64,000 nt of DNA from Neoarius graeffei (lineage: Eukaryota; Chordata; Actinopteri; Siluriformes; Ariidae): assembly GCF_027579695.1 (NCBI RefSeq), contig NC_083576.1, positions 33,276,760-33,340,759 on the forward strand, given 5' to 3'. The notes below the pieces were generated by a model. It saw only the letters and a list, made by a program, of their open reading frames with translations, had not been told where the DNA came from and ran no database searches. Both the position numbers and the translations under genes were made by a program. This document shows, in pieces, positions 1-11,648 of the stretch. Within the stretch, counting starts at the first letter, position 1, and each line of letters begins with the position of its first letter.

Positions 1-146
1 AGTAACCCGGCTGAGTTTTTATCTTCTATATCTTTGCAATAAATTAATTCCATCATTCAGTATTCAAGGTATTCCTCAATTAACTTGTTTTTGATCATCA
101 TACATCCTTATTTTATTTTTTCCTTTCTTACTTTTTGAAATAAAAA

Positions 147-1055
147 CCCTTTTTGTATCACTACCCTTCTAATGCACAACATGGGTCAAAAATGACCTGC
201 ATTCATTTTCCAGGTTATTTCATGTATGGCTAAGTGTTTCTATAATATACTTTTGAAATAAATTCATTTTGTCATTTACTTTTCCAAATATGCAGTAAAT
301 ATCTTGTTTTTGTTTAGCACAAATCATAAGTTTTATTTTTCCTTTCTTAAGTTATGAACAAGCACAGCTTTTGTAATTCTACATCAAGTTTACACACATG
401 GGTCAGAAACGACCCGCATGCATTTACTACAGCGTTTGGTGGGAACTGTGAATTGTGCTTGTCAGACATTTCACAGCTCAGCACAGCGCCGTTTGCCCAT
501 CTAATACATGTAAGTAATGTTTTTCAATTGTTCTAACATTACCTTAGAAAAAAATTGATTATGTTTAGGTTACCTTGAGAGTGAGTAGATTACTTGTCAG
601 AAAGTTACAAGTAATTACTATTAGCTACCTAGCTGTTGACATATATTCTACTTTAGTTAGCTAATTTTATTGTAGTTGGCTTAGCTAACTACATAGTTAA
701 TAAATAAATAACTGGCCCCATTCACTGCTAAAGTAATTACTTGAAACAAATTATTATTATAATATTAAGACATTTAATTTTAAATCACACTTGGATGACC
801 CATGTGTAGTAATATAAAAAGTATTTTTGTTCATAAAGTACCGTAGGAAAGAAAAAATTAAATTAATGATTTGTGGTAATTAAAAACAAGATATTTAAAG
901 AATACTTGGAATATTCAATCATAAAATAAATTGATTTCAAAAGATAGAGCAAAGAAAAATTCAGTCAGCATGAAATAACCTGGAAAATGAATGCGGGTCA
1001 TTTTTTACCCATGTTGTGCATTAGAAGGGGTGTGCATATGTTTTGCATCAAAGGG
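147..1055. mobile_element. piggyBac-like MITE with long imperfect TIRs
   Basis: The two ends are long inverted repeats. Roughly 147-405 matches the reverse complement of roughly 795-1055, including a near-perfect block around 164-225 against 968-1031. The right end reads GGG followed by TTAA (1056-1059). The ends CCCTTT... and TTAA fit the piggyBac superfamily. The left TTAA is degenerate. Palindromic motifs of the form GGGTC-N-GACC recur at about 183-197, 400-416 and 994-1011, with a half copy near 795. There is no transposase, so it is non-autonomous. Confidence 0.7.
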
Positions 1056-1078
1056 TTAAGAAGCTGAGTTGTCTGTTG

Positions 1079-1592
1079 CCCCTTTTCCATCAAATCAGTT
1101 CCAGGGCTGGTTCGGGGCCAGTGCTTAGTTTGGAACCGGGTTTTCTGTTTCCACTGACAAAGAACTGGCTCTGGGGCCAGAAAAACCGGTTCTAGGCTAG
1201 CACCTGCTCTTTGCTGGGCCAGAGGAAAGAACTGCTTACGTCAGCAGGGGGGCAGAGTTGTTAAGACCAACAACAATAGCAAGACCGCAAAAGGTCGCCA
1301 TTTTTAAGCGACGAGAAGCAGCAGCTGTACAAACGCGAAGTCATCCATTATTATTGTTGTTGCTGCTTCTTCTTCTCAGTGTTGTTGTTGCTTCGATGTT
1401 CGTGCCAAGGTTTATGCAAACGCAGCGACATAACTGACGTATACAATGACTTAATGACGTGGCTCCCCTTAGCACCCCAAGCTATGGAAAAGCAAACTGG
1501 TGTTCTCAGCTGGCTCGCAAGTTGAACAAGTTGTGAACCAGCACCAGCACTGGCCCCAAACCAGCCCTGGAACTGATTTGGTGGAAAAGGGG
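1079..1592. mobile_element. MITE with 47-bp TIRs
   Basis: Positions 1079-1125 and 1546-1592 are inverted repeats with two mismatches over 47 bp, starting CCCCTTTTCCA. The 514-bp element has no coding capacity. I could not find a clear TSD, so the superfamily is unassigned; the ends resemble hAT-type MITEs of fish. Confidence 0.7.
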
Positions 1593-2027
1593 TATGTGTG
1601 TGACAGTGTGTGTAAACGGGTGATGAAACATTACATCACTGATTAGGATAGCCTTATGAAAACAGAGAGCAGATGTATGAGCGAAGATAAGTTTCAAGGA
1701 TTTAATTGGAACTAGCCAAAACAATTAGCAAGCAAATTTGCCAAAACCAGTTGCAAGCATGCCAAACAGATATCTTGGAGTTATCAATTAAATAACTAAT
1801 CAACCTAAAAGATGGGTAATTATCACCTTGCACTTGATATACGCTTGACAAAAACGATGCATGGTCACTCAACTGACACTTGTAAACAGACACCGTTGCA
1901 AAGGTTCAATGCATGGTCCTGTAATGATAGCTACTTGAATTATAATGTTACCACATTCAGCAGCATCTGACAAGGTTTATGTACATACCCAATGTCCCTG
2001 GGTTATTTTCAATAAAATTGCTAAGAT
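1593..2027. other. intergenic, no feature recognised
   Basis: AT-rich unique-looking sequence between a MITE and a SINE. I see no coding potential or repeat structure. Confidence 0.5.
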
Positions 2028-2039
2028 AATTAAAAAACG

Positions 2040-2408
2040 GCGGCACGGTGGTGTAGTGGTTAGCGCTGTCGCCTCACAGCAAGAAGGTCCTGGGTTCGAG
2101 CCCCGGGGCCGGCGAGGGCCTTTCTGTGTGGAGTTTGCATGTTCTCCCCGTGTCCGCGTGGGTTTCCTCCGGGTGCTCCGGTTTCCCCCACAGTCCAAAG
2201 ACATGCAGGTTAGGTTGACTGGTGACTCTAAATTGACCGTAGGTGTGAGTGTGAATGGTTGTCTGTGTCTATGTGTCAGCCCTGTGATGACCTGGCGACT
2301 TGTCCAGGGTGTACCCCGCCTTTCGCCCGTAGTCAGCTGAGATAGGCTCCAGCTTGCCTGCGACCCTGTAGAAGGATAAAGCGGCTAGAGATAATGAATG
2401 AATGAATG
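2040..2408 (+). repeat. tRNA-derived SINE (young subfamily), 12-bp TSD
   Basis: The head carries RNA polymerase III promoter elements: an A box in TAGTGGTTAGCG and a B box GGTTCGAGCCC. The body continues through the CAGTCCAAAGACATG block and ends in an (AATG)n tail. The 12-bp TSD AATTAAAAAACG lies at 2028-2039 and 2409-2420. Five close relatives occur in the window (6105, 7171, 38599, 43416, 59637). Open frames across this repeat are not genes. Confidence 0.93.
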
Positions 2409-2490
2409 AATTAAAAAACGTCTCATGTTTTTCTTTCAAAAATTTTACCAGAACCTGTAAATTAAATGTAGACAAACTAGGTATCAATAT

Positions 2491-5400
2491 TACTTACTTA
2501 CTTACTGCCCGCTATGCCTTCTGGCATGTAGGGCAGCAACGAAGGACCTCCACTCCGGTCGGTTCTGGGCTAGCTTCTGGACACCTCCCCATGTTAGATT
2601 GAGAGATGTCATCTCTTCCTCTACTGTGCGACGCCAGGTGGTCTTGGGTCATCCTCTTTTCCTTCGCCCTTCCGGTGTCCAGTGCAGGGCAACTCTTGTA
2701 ATGTTATCTTGTTCTCTCCTCAGAACATGTCCAATCCAGTTCCAACGCCGCCTTGTTATTATTTCATTCATACTGTCTTGATGACATCTTATTAACAGTT
2801 CTTCATTAGATATTTTGTTAGGCCAGAAAATCTGACATATCTTCCGCAGGCTCCTAATATGAAAAACTGACAGTTGATGGATGTCACTGGCTGTCATTCT
2901 CCAGCATTCTGCACCATAGAGGAGGGTGGATAGAACACAGCTCTGGTACAACTTCAGTTTTGTCTTGAGTCTGTACTGTTGTGACTTCCAGATGTTGTTT
3001 AAGCTCCTGAAGGTATTCCTAGCTTTGTTTATTCTACTTTTGATGTCACTGTGCGCACCTCCATCTTGTTTTACAGTACTACCAAGATAGGTAAACTCGT
3101 CCGTTACTGGTAGGGCATCACCATTTACATGGATTGGTAGTGGGTCGGAGACATTTAGGACCATCATTTCAGATTTCTTCTGATTTATTTTCAGGCCAAC
3201 TTGTTGTGCAAAATAGCTCAGCCGTTCTGTCTTCTCCTGCATGTGTTGGTGAGTGTGTGCGACTAGAGCCAGATCATCAGCAAAGTCGAGGTCTTCTAAT
3301 GCTGAGAAGAGGGTCCATCGTATGCCTCTTGTTTTGTCTTCTGTTGTACGGCACATCACCCAGTCGATAACGATGTTGAAGAGTAATGCTGACATCACAC
3401 AGCCTTGTCTGACTCCAGTCTTTACCTGGAATGCCAGGTTACTGTTTCCTACCCTGCATTTGAAGTTGGTGTAGAAAGCCTTGATAATATCCACTATATG
3501 TTGTGGGATCCCATACTTCCTCAGGATTTTCCAGAGGCTGTCCCGATGTACACTATCAAAGGCTTTTTCAAAGTCGACAAAATTGATGCACAGTATAATT
3601 GCCTCTGCCATTCTGTGCACTGTTCAATGATGTTACATAGTGTGAATATGTGGTCTATGCATGATCTCCACTTGCGGAATCCTGCCTGTTCCTTCCTGAG
3701 CTTCTCATCAACCGCTTCTGTAAGACGTTGTATGATAACTCTTGCCATGATCTTGCTTGGTATCGATAGAAGTGTAATTCCGCACCAGTTATTACAATTC
3801 CTCAAGTTGCCCTTCTTTGGTATCTTTATAATAATGCCTTCCAACCAGTCATCAGGTATTTCCTTCTTCTCCCAAATAGCTTTGAAAAGTGGTTGAAGCA
3901 GTTTGGAGGCCATGTCTGGTTCTGTCTTGAAAAGCTCCGCATTCAGATTGTCTTGGCCAGGGGCTTTACCACTTTTTAAGGTCTTAATGGCTGAAACAAT
4001 TTCTTCCCTTGTTGGTGGGTCAATGCTAATTTCCAAGTCACTTTCTTCAGGTTCTACATCTGGTTCTATTGTGGGTGGTGGTCTGTTCAGCACTTCCTTA
4101 AAATGTTCAGCCCAACGAACTTCTTGTTTTGCCTCAGTTGTTAACAATTGACCCATTTTGTCTTCTATTGGCAGCTCAGTTGTTCTTCTGTGTTTTCCAC
4201 TGACTACTTTGGTGATCTTGTAGACTTTCCCTTGTTCTCCTTTTCTAGCTGCTTCTTCTGCTTGGTTTGCAAGATCTTCTAGGTATGCCCTCTTGTCAGC
4301 TCTGGCTTTCCTCCTTACTGCTTTGTTGGTGTCTTGGTATTGTTTCTTGTATCTTTCCCTCAGTCTTTCAGACTTTGTGTCATTTATTTGTTTCTTCAAG
4401 GCCCTTCTATTTTCAACTGCTTGCCATGTGTCTTCACTTATCCATTCTTTCTTTTGGTTTTGTTTGTAGCCAAGGCAAGATTCACTTGCCTTCACAAAGG
4501 CTGTTTTGGTCTGCTCCCACATGGTGTTGATATCCTCTGGTTCTGGTTCTCTATGGTCTAACATATCTGATAGTGCTTGGAATCTGTTCTTTAGTTGTAG
4601 AACAAATGCACCTTTGACTTTGGTGTCTTGTAGCTTTCCAACATCGAAATGCTTTCTTGCTGCCTTTTTGCTACCATCTTTTCTAAGCTTTACTCTCAGC
4701 ATAGCTGTAACCAAATGGTGGTCGCTGCCAATGTCAGCTCCCCTTTTGACTCTGACATCAAGCAATGAACGTCTCCAGGTGCCATTTATCATGAGATGGT
4801 CGATTTGATTTTGATCTCTTCCATTTGGGGAGCACCATGTTAGCTTGTGGATGTCCTTGTGCTGGAACAATGTTCCGCCAATGACTAGATTGTTTACAGA
4901 GCAAAACTCTGCCAATCTCTCCCCATTCTCATTCATTCTTCCGCAGCCTTCTCTACCCATTGCCCTGTCATGTTCGTTATTGTTGTTTCCTACTTTGGCG
5001 TTAAGGTCTCCCATCACTAGTCTCAAGTCATGACCTGGTGAAGCTTCTAAAACAGACTGCAGTTGTTCATAGAATTCATCTTTCAAGGATTCCTCACAAT
5101 CGTTTGTTGGAGCATAGCATTGGATAATAGATGTGTTAATTTGTTTCCCCCTCAGCCTTATCTTCATAAGCCTACTGCTGACAGGTTGCCACTCTATCAA
5201 ACTCTTCTCTACTCCTTTCTTCAAGATGAAGGCCACTCCTTCTCTATGTTGCTGATCATCTCTTTCTGAGTATAGCAATGTTTCCCCTGTGCATGTTGTA
5301 AGTCTCCCTGATCCTGTCCATCTACTCTCACTTATTCCTAGTATATCTACCTTATATCTTCTCATCTCCGATGTTACTTGTGCTAATTTCCCTGTATCAT

Positions 5401-5791
5401 ACATTGTCCTAACATTCCAAAAACCTATCTTAGTTTTGGTTTTGGCATTCAGAACTTCCACCTTCCTGCCAATGGCTTCCTTTCGGCTTTCACCACTGGC
5501 ATTCATCCTAGCATCTGTCGATAGCCCTGGAAGTCCATCACGCCCAGTAGTGTTGATTCCTTCTGTTGCTGTTTCCGTAACATTGTTTGTTTTTAAAAGA
5601 CAGAGTTGTTAGCCCTGTGCTCAACCCCCAACCTGGAGGACCAGTGGATTGCTCTTTGTCTGGCCTCTACCCTTCGACCTGTCCAGCATGGGGGGCCCTA
5701 CCAGGAGATAAATCTCCCGCTGGCATAGCTCTAGGGGTCACTGAGACACACAAGCTTCCCGACCACTACAAGGTTGCAATCCCACGGGAAG
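2491..5791 (-). mobile_element. full-length RTE-clade LINE with 12-bp TSD
   Basis: A 3.3-kb non-LTR retrotransposon on the minus strand, bounded by the TSD AGGTATCAATAT (2479-2490 and 5792-5803). The TSD at the 5' end indicates an untruncated copy. The 3' end carries a short AGTA-type repeat tail (2491-2505) as in RTE elements. The 5' UTR occupies about 5507-5791. It encodes an apurinic-type endonuclease plus reverse transcriptase, broken by one frameshift. The protein resembles vertebrate proteins mislabelled craniofacial development protein 2, which derive from RTE/BovB-like elements. Confidence 0.9.
2649..5506 (-). pseudogene. RTE LINE polyprotein (endonuclease-RT), one frameshift
   Basis: The first frame (5506 to about 3590, 661 codons as opened) starts with an APE endonuclease. 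Visible motifs are GFWNVRTMYDTGK near residue 28, SESRWTGSG, YAPTNDCEE, MGDLNAKVG and the terminal SDHHLV. It continues into the reverse transcriptase thumb/finger region with PNRS-like KWRSCIDHIFTL. Near 3585-3595 the frame shifts by an indel, and the rest of the RT continues in a second frame (3620-2649) with VDFEKAFDSVH, GVRQGC and the catalytic FADDLAL. The C-terminus has the GHVLRR...WTPEGRRKRG block usual in RTE elements. It would nick target DNA and prime reverse transcription in the nucleus. The frameshift makes this copy inactive unless it is a sequencing error. Confidence 0.88.
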
Positions 5792-5803
5792 AGGTATCAA
5801 TAT

Positions 5804-6104
5804 GAATCTTGTGAAAAGTCACACCACTCCATCCAAGGTAGCATAGGACCACTGAATCTAAGGTAACCACCAAGATTCTTCTGTGCAAATAAAGAAAGCA
5901 GAAGACAACAGTAGCCTTCTAGCCAACTGCTAGTGGGTCAATCTGATTTTGCTAGTGTCCCTTATTAAATAAATTATATCTAAAGTAATTATTATATCTA
6001 AAGGCTGTATTGTTAGAGAAAAAAGTGGTGAATGTTTACATAAAATTCAATTGTGTTGGCAAGGTTTTGATGATAAAACAATTGGTACTATTGATTGTGA
6101 GCTG
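5804..6104. other. intergenic, no feature recognised
   Basis: Unique-looking AT-rich sequence between the RTE LINE and a SINE, with nothing supportable in it. Confidence 0.4.
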
Positions 6105-6458
6105 GGCGGCATGGTGGTGTAGTGGTTAGCGCTGTCGCCTCACAGCAAGAAGGTCCAGGTTTGAGCCCCGTGGCCGGTGAGGGCCTTTCTGTGTGGAGTT
6201 TGCATGTTCTCCCCGTGTCCACGTGGGTTTCCTCCGGGTGCTCCGGTTTCCCCCACAGTCCAAAGACATGTAGGTTAGATTAACTGGTGACTCTAAATTG
6301 ACCGTAGGTGTGAATGGTTGTCTGTGTCAGCCCTGTGATGACCTGGTGACTTGTCCAGGGTGTACCCTGCCTTTCACCCATAGTCAGCTGGGATGGGCTC
6401 CAGCTTGCCTGCGACCCTGTGGAACAGGATAAGGCGGCAAGAGATAATGAGATGAGAT
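6105..6458 (+). repeat. tRNA-derived SINE
   Basis: Same family as 2040-2408, with A box and B box (the B box is slightly degenerate, GGTTTGAGCCC) and a GATGAGATGAGA tail. Internal small deletions shorten it. No clean TSD was found. Confidence 0.88.
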
Positions 6459-7159
6459 TTTTGTTTTGTCTGTCCAATAATTCGATGCAATTCCTTAGTA
6501 GAGAAAGATTGATATAAAATCTCACTACAGAATAAAGGTTCTGGAAAATTATGATGTTTTAAATCTGTAAATTCTGCATTTACAAAAGGCGTTCATCCCT
6601 GCTCATTTTTGTGGCTACTGCCTCACATAGAGGCTGTAGCCACTATTCATCGTGTTGTAAGAATGAGTGTAACAATTGTGCACTGTACATGCGCATACAC
6701 GTTTTGATTAAAATGACCGGTGAGTGTATACAATTCGGTTCACCATCCGAAATAAATGGACTAGACTAAAGAAATCGCTTTCAGACATGTTTATGCTTAT
6801 TACTGAGGGAAAGTGTGCTCCTATTTTAAAATATACTCTAGGTTGTTCCCCTTTTCTCGCCTTCTTCGGCCAGTGGTCCCGTGATGTAGATGTGACGCAC
6901 TTCCAAGTTGTTACGGGAAGTTGTCGAAAAGAGTATTGAGACCACCGAGCTCTAGCACCGGGCCTTTTCCAGGAAATAAGGGTTTTGGTCATGGTGACAG
7001 CGTGTGTATGTCAGCCTCGGTTCGGATGTTTCAGTTTCAAAAACTGTAGGAGGTAAGAGTAGAATAATTAAAAATACAGACACTTGGTATATTTTACTTC
7101 TGTGATTTTTAAATTGTTAATTTTTGGATTACAATTCATTTTTGTGGCTACTGCCTCAC
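6459..7159. other. intergenic with a 25-bp direct repeat
   Basis: No gene seen. A 25-bp block starting TCATTTTTGTGGCTACTG occurs at 6603-6627 and again at 7136-7160, 533 bp apart. Its origin is unknown. Confidence 0.4.
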
Positions 7160-7170
7160 AGAGTAAATAT

Positions 7171-7547
7171 CTCATCTCATATCTCATCTCTAGCCGCTTT
7201 ATCCTTCTACAGGGTCGCAGGCAAGCTGGACCCTATCCCAGCTGACTACGGGCGAAAGGCGGGGTACACCCTGGACAAGTCGCCAGGTCATCACAGGGCT
7301 GACACATAGACACAGACAACCATTCACACTCACATTCACACCTACGGTCAATTTAGAGTCACCAGTTAACCTAACCTGCATGTCTTTGGACTGTGGGGGA
7401 AACCGGAGCACCCGGAGGAAACCCACGCGGACACGGGGAGAACATGCAAACTCCACACAGAAAGGCCCTCGCCGGCCCCGGGGCTCGAACCCAGGACCTT
7501 CTTGCTGTGAGGCGACAGCACTAACCACTACACCACCGTGCCGCCCC
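7171..7547 (-). repeat. tRNA-derived SINE with perfect 11-bp TSD
   Basis: Minus-strand copy of the young SINE family. The tail (GATGA)n is at 7171-7190 and the tRNA-like head ends at 7547. The TSD AGAGTAAATAT is at 7160-7170 and 7548-7558. Its near-identity to the 38599 and 43416 copies suggests recent activity. Confidence 0.93.
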
Positions 7548-7558
7548 AGAGTAAATAT

Positions 7559-7823
7559 ATATGCTATATTTACTGTATGGACATGGCGTGCAAACGGCGC
7601 GCTTTTCGGCGCATTCCGCTTTTTCCCCGGCATTTTGGGCGACTTGTGTAATTCGTGCAGATCCGAAGAGGGTTTTTTTGGGGGGGGGGTTGCTCTCCGG
7701 TAATCCACTCTGGTAGTAATGATAGACCCGAGTACTGTGCAGACCATACAATGTTTGGTTCCCCCTGGTGGATATATGGAACCACTGACAGCAGAGATAG
7801 TAAGATTGACAGTGTAGCTGTTG
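7559..7823. other. intergenic, no gene recognised
   Basis: Short stretch with a G homopolymer near 7680-7689 and no recognisable element. Confidence 0.4.
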
Positions 7824-8158
7824 GCTGCTATCAGAGGCGGTCTTACAATAGAGGTGAAGTAGGCAATTGCCTTGGGCCCCTCCAACTTTCCCATTCGGCA
7901 GGGGCCCCAGACCAGCTGCCCCTTCCCGAATCAGCTGGGGATTTGGGGGCCTTTGGACAGCGATCCATTCCTAAGCCCTTGTGTTTGTAAATTGTAATTT
8001 TGTATGTTTAAATTGGAAACAAAGACAAAAAACTAAAATACAAAGGAATGAAGTATTTGTACCCCCCCCCCCCCCCCCGTTTGTGTTGAAATGGACTATT
8101 CCATGCAATGATCGCGCGAGTCCGAGAACATTGCGCGACGAACGTGAACTGAACCTGA

Positions 8159-8470
8159 GTGAGTGAATTCAGAGAACTTCTAATAGCGACTGTGGTGAAT
8201 TGTTTTGAACTTGTGATCAGCGAAATGAAGCGCCACTTTCCAAGTGGTGCTACGAAAAGGAGGAAGTGGGATGAGGCGAAATCAAAGAATGATGCACTTC
8301 CCAAGCTTACAACTTTCTTTAATGTGTCAACACCGTCGGTTGACTCTGATGTTGTAGCGGAGCAGGAGGAGCCTGCTGTTGATTCAGGAGGGGAGCTAGC
8401 GGCATCAAGCTCCAACAGAGCAGACGAACAGCAGACTAGCAGCAGACTAATAATTCTGAAAAAAACATAG
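8159..8470 (+). pseudogene. N-terminal fragment of a hAT-type protein
   Basis: An open frame lies inside the hAT element. From about residue 23 it reads MKRHFPSGATKRRK followed by LPKLTTFF, the N-terminus usual in fish hAT/ZMYM-like transposases (basic start, then a PKLTxFF block, then an acidic linker). The upstream codons are probably leader. The frame stops before any zinc finger or catalytic domain. Assignment rests on my recognition of the N-terminal pattern only. Confidence 0.5.
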
Positions 8471-8519
8471 CGGAGGTGGTGAGTGCGTGTCCCGTTTCTG
8501 TTGACCACCACGAAGAAAA

Positions 8520-8839
8520 TGACTCTCTCATTCATTCACTCACCCTCTCTGTCTCACACACACAGAACACTCTCTCTCTCTCACACTGTCTCATTCTCTC
8601 TCTCTCACTCACTGACACATACATTCACATGGATATGGAGTTGCTTAGAGCCAAATGCCACCTCATCTCTCCTCAGTCCACACTTCTTACCTCCCCTCAC
8701 TCACTCACTCACTCACTCACTCACTCACACTCTCTCTCTCTCTCTGTCTCTCACACACACACACACACACACTAACTCACTCACTCACACACTCTCACAC
8801 ATACACTCACAAACACTAACTCACTCTCACACACACACA

Positions 8840-8889
<50 letters not shown>
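8520..8889. repeat. (TCAC)n/(CA)n/(CT)n simple repeats
   Basis: Mixed short tandem repeats of CACT, CA and CT units inside the hAT element. They continue beyond the MITE at 9591-9682. Serine/histidine/threonine-rich open frames across it are artefacts. Confidence 0.9.
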
Positions 8890-9590
8890 GGCCAAGTTTA
8901 CATTAGACCGTATCTGTCTCGTTTTCTTCGTGGATGCACTGTCCGTTTACATTAAAACGCCTGGAAACGCCGGGAAACGGGAATCCGCCAGGGTCCACGT
9001 ATTCAATCCAGATCGTGTCTGGTCCGGTGCTGTGTAAACATTGAGAATACGCGGATACGCTGTGCTGAGCTCTAGCTGGCGTCGTCATTGGACAACGTCA
9101 CTGTGACATCCACCTTCCTGATTCGCTGGCGTTGGTCATGTGACGCGACTGCTGAAAAACGGCGCGGACTTCCGCCTTGTATCACCTTTCATTAAAGAGT
9201 ATAAAAGTATGAAAATACTGCAAATACTGATGCAAATACTGGCCATTGTGTAGTTATGATTGTCTTTAGGCTTGCCATCCTTCCACTTGCAAGTGGTAAG
9301 TGATATGCACTGGGATCACACACACAGCGGCTCAGTCCCGAATCACTGCTCGTGCGCTATACTCGCGCGCTCTGTGAGCTGCGCAGGGCCGGAGTGCGCA
9401 CCCTCCAGAGGGCACTCGCTGTTCAGGGCGGAGTGATTTGGAGCGCAGGATGCCTGCGGAGCCGAGCGTATCCGTGTATTGGTGTTGCTGTGTGCACGCA
9501 AATCGTGTATTGGTGTTGCTGTGTGCACGCTAATCGTTTTAAAAACGTTAATCTGATGATCCGCTGATACGGTCTAATGTAAACCCCACC
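8890..9590. mobile_element. PIF/Harbinger-like MITE, TAA TSD
   Basis: A 701-bp element with TIRs of about 26 bp. The left inner part reads GTTTACATTAGACCGTATC and the right part GATACGGTCTAATGTAAAC. It is flanked by TAA at 8887-8889 and 9591-9593. A 3-bp TWA-type duplication fits PIF/Harbinger. It sits inside the simple repeat of the hAT element. No transposase is present. Confidence 0.75.
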
Positions 9591-10083
9591 TAACTCACTC
9601 ACTCTCACACATACACACTAACTCACTCACTCACTCACTCACTCACTCACTCACTCACTCACTCTCACACACACACACACAACCATGTACATAGTTTTAT
9701 TTATAGAATGTTTGAAATGTTCTGATCTTTAAAAAAAAATAAACAGTGCTGGTTTTCCTGGCATTTTGGCAAAGACAGATGTTATCTGAAATCTTATTCT
9801 CTGTTGGGTTCCATCATGACTATTAGTTTGTGTAGTGCTACACTTTGTGTGTTCTCTGCTTTCCATCTTCATTTTGGAGTAAAGAAGTGTATGCAGGGTT
9901 TAAAAGGGAATGTTTTTTTTCTCCTCTCCAACCTTTACTTCCCTATAGATTAGCTTTACCTGCCTATCCACCATGCAGTCGGTACATTTTTTTTTTTTTG
10001 TTTCGGATCGGATGAGGGGGGCCCCCTCATCCAATACCTTTGCCTGAGGCCCCCAATTTGCTAAATCCGCCACTGGCTGCTAT

Positions 10084-10341
10084 TATAATATTCAACAGCG
10101 TTCCGTTACAAACTGCTAGCTGCTACACTGTCAGTGGATGGAACTGATGGCTGGGCAGTCTGGTTGCTAAGGAACGTGACTCCCGGGCTTTTCCTCAGAT
10201 AGGTGTGTTCATTTATCAACTTGCTGAATTTCATCTACTAGTGTGTATTTCTTTGGAGCCTCAGTGACTGGGAGTAAATGATCAGCGTTGAAGTGGAAGT
10301 CATTTACTCGTCTACAATCAAAGCATAAGTGTTAAAATAAT

Positions 10342-10395
<54 letters not shown>

Positions 10396-11643
10396 CTTTG
10401 TCTCTCGTAACCTAGCCTCCTTCATCTAACCATATTAGCCATGACCTATCCTTGGGGTAAAAAACACCTGAAAAGCGTAATGTTATTTGAGGAGTTGCAT
10501 GATGACTGTATATGTTCTCAACGTAGTGTCTACATGGGTTAATGACTATTGTTTTTTGTTCCTAGATAATATTTAAGTGCCGTAATACCGTTCTATACGT
10601 GCAAGAATTGGTCTTATTAAAGCTTGTGGCTGTCTGGCTTAGTTAAAATGCTAACCGTTAGCACCCGACTAGCTGCTATTTTAGAACATCGAGTGATCAA
10701 ATGGTAATGTGTAACCCATGTGTGTGTTATATGAGTTCGTGGTGCATACATCCAAGGCACTACACAAACTTCAGGAAGTGGCAAAGAAAAGGAAGAAAAA
10801 GGAGTAAAGATGGACTGACTTTGGGGTGGGGAACTGAAGATGGATTGGGAACTGAATTAATAAATAATAGTAATTAATAAATGTTCTGTTTTGTTGAAAC
10901 TGTTGTCTGACTGATATTGTGTGTGTGTGTGTGTGTGTGTGTGGTTGGGGGGGGGGTCCGCGTCGCCGCGCTACCTCACTCTTTTTTGACCATGGTTGTG
11001 TTTGCATCCCTGGGTATCAGAAAACAATTTTATTTATAAGCAGTAGCCATATGTACCCAGAGGGTACATATTTTTTTGTATCTGTTGACAATGGTTAGGG
11101 GAGAGCGAGGACACTTGGGACAGTTTGTATTCCCATAAATTACTTTCAACCAATCAGGTTTTAGATTACATCAGAAGTTAATGTTACCCCTTAGAGTAAC
11201 CTAGAGTTAATAAACTAATTAATTAACCTGGAGTTAATATCTTGTAGTACAAGTTATTGTCAGACAAATGCATAGATTTTTGGTAAATTCTTGATTTTTA
11301 ATAATTTGACACATGAATTGCTAAATAAATACTACTGATAAGCGAAATCCAGTTATTGTAATAGACTAAGCAGGTCCAGTTTAACCTTGACATCAAATTT
11401 TAGCCTTGTATCTTTAGAAATAAATTCTTAATCAAGCTATGCAAAGTCCATATTTTGGTTATTTTTGTGAACTTTTTCCCATTTGGCAAAATTGACTCAG
11501 AAGGGTTTTTGACTCAAAATATTTTTAAAATATTTCATCCTCAATAGCTGAAAAAAGGCTTCAGCTACTTTGCTATGTACACCAATACAATCAATTTAAA
11601 AGCTGCAAATTATTTAGTTAAGAAATTAATGACTTCTGAAAAT
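10084..11643. other. intergenic with microsatellites
   Basis: No gene or classifiable element seen over 1.5 kb. It contains an (AT)n tract at 10347-10392 and a (GT)n tract at about 10917-10942 followed by a G run. Confidence 0.5.
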
Positions 11644-11648
11644 CTTAC

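Larger units (their letters stand above)
7832..10075 (+). mobile_element. hAT transposon remnant, 8-bp TSD
   Basis: The ends are CAGAGGCGG (left) and CCGCCACTG (right), the CAG...CTG ends of hAT elements. A perfect 8-bp TSD GCTGCTAT lies at 7824-7831 and 10076-10083. Subterminal sequences rich in GGGGCC/GGCCCC are shared by the two ends. The interior holds a short coding remnant, simple repeats and an inserted MITE. It lacks the hAT catalytic region, so it is a deletion derivative. Confidence 0.85.

Noticed and set aside
2050-2115. tRNA gene suggested by A and B boxes
   Set aside because: It is the SINE head: no cloverleaf acceptor pairing visible, and it is always followed by the SINE body and TSDs.
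3134-5612. Series of plus-strand open frames across the RTE LINE
   Set aside because: Antisense of the endonuclease/RT frame; hydrophobic composition reflects complementary codons.
6708-6992. Possible small gene on the minus strand
   Set aside because: No domain, no splice or promoter evidence, and the opposite strand is equally open.
7380-7703. Open frames with CGGNRSTRRKPTRTRG-like and QQEGPGFEPRGRRG-like products in several places
   Set aside because: They are the two strands of the tRNA-derived SINE and recur at every copy, so they are not genes.
8476-9037. Ser/His/Thr-rich proteins of 99-184 residues
   Set aside because: Translations of CACT/CA/CT microsatellites and a MITE.
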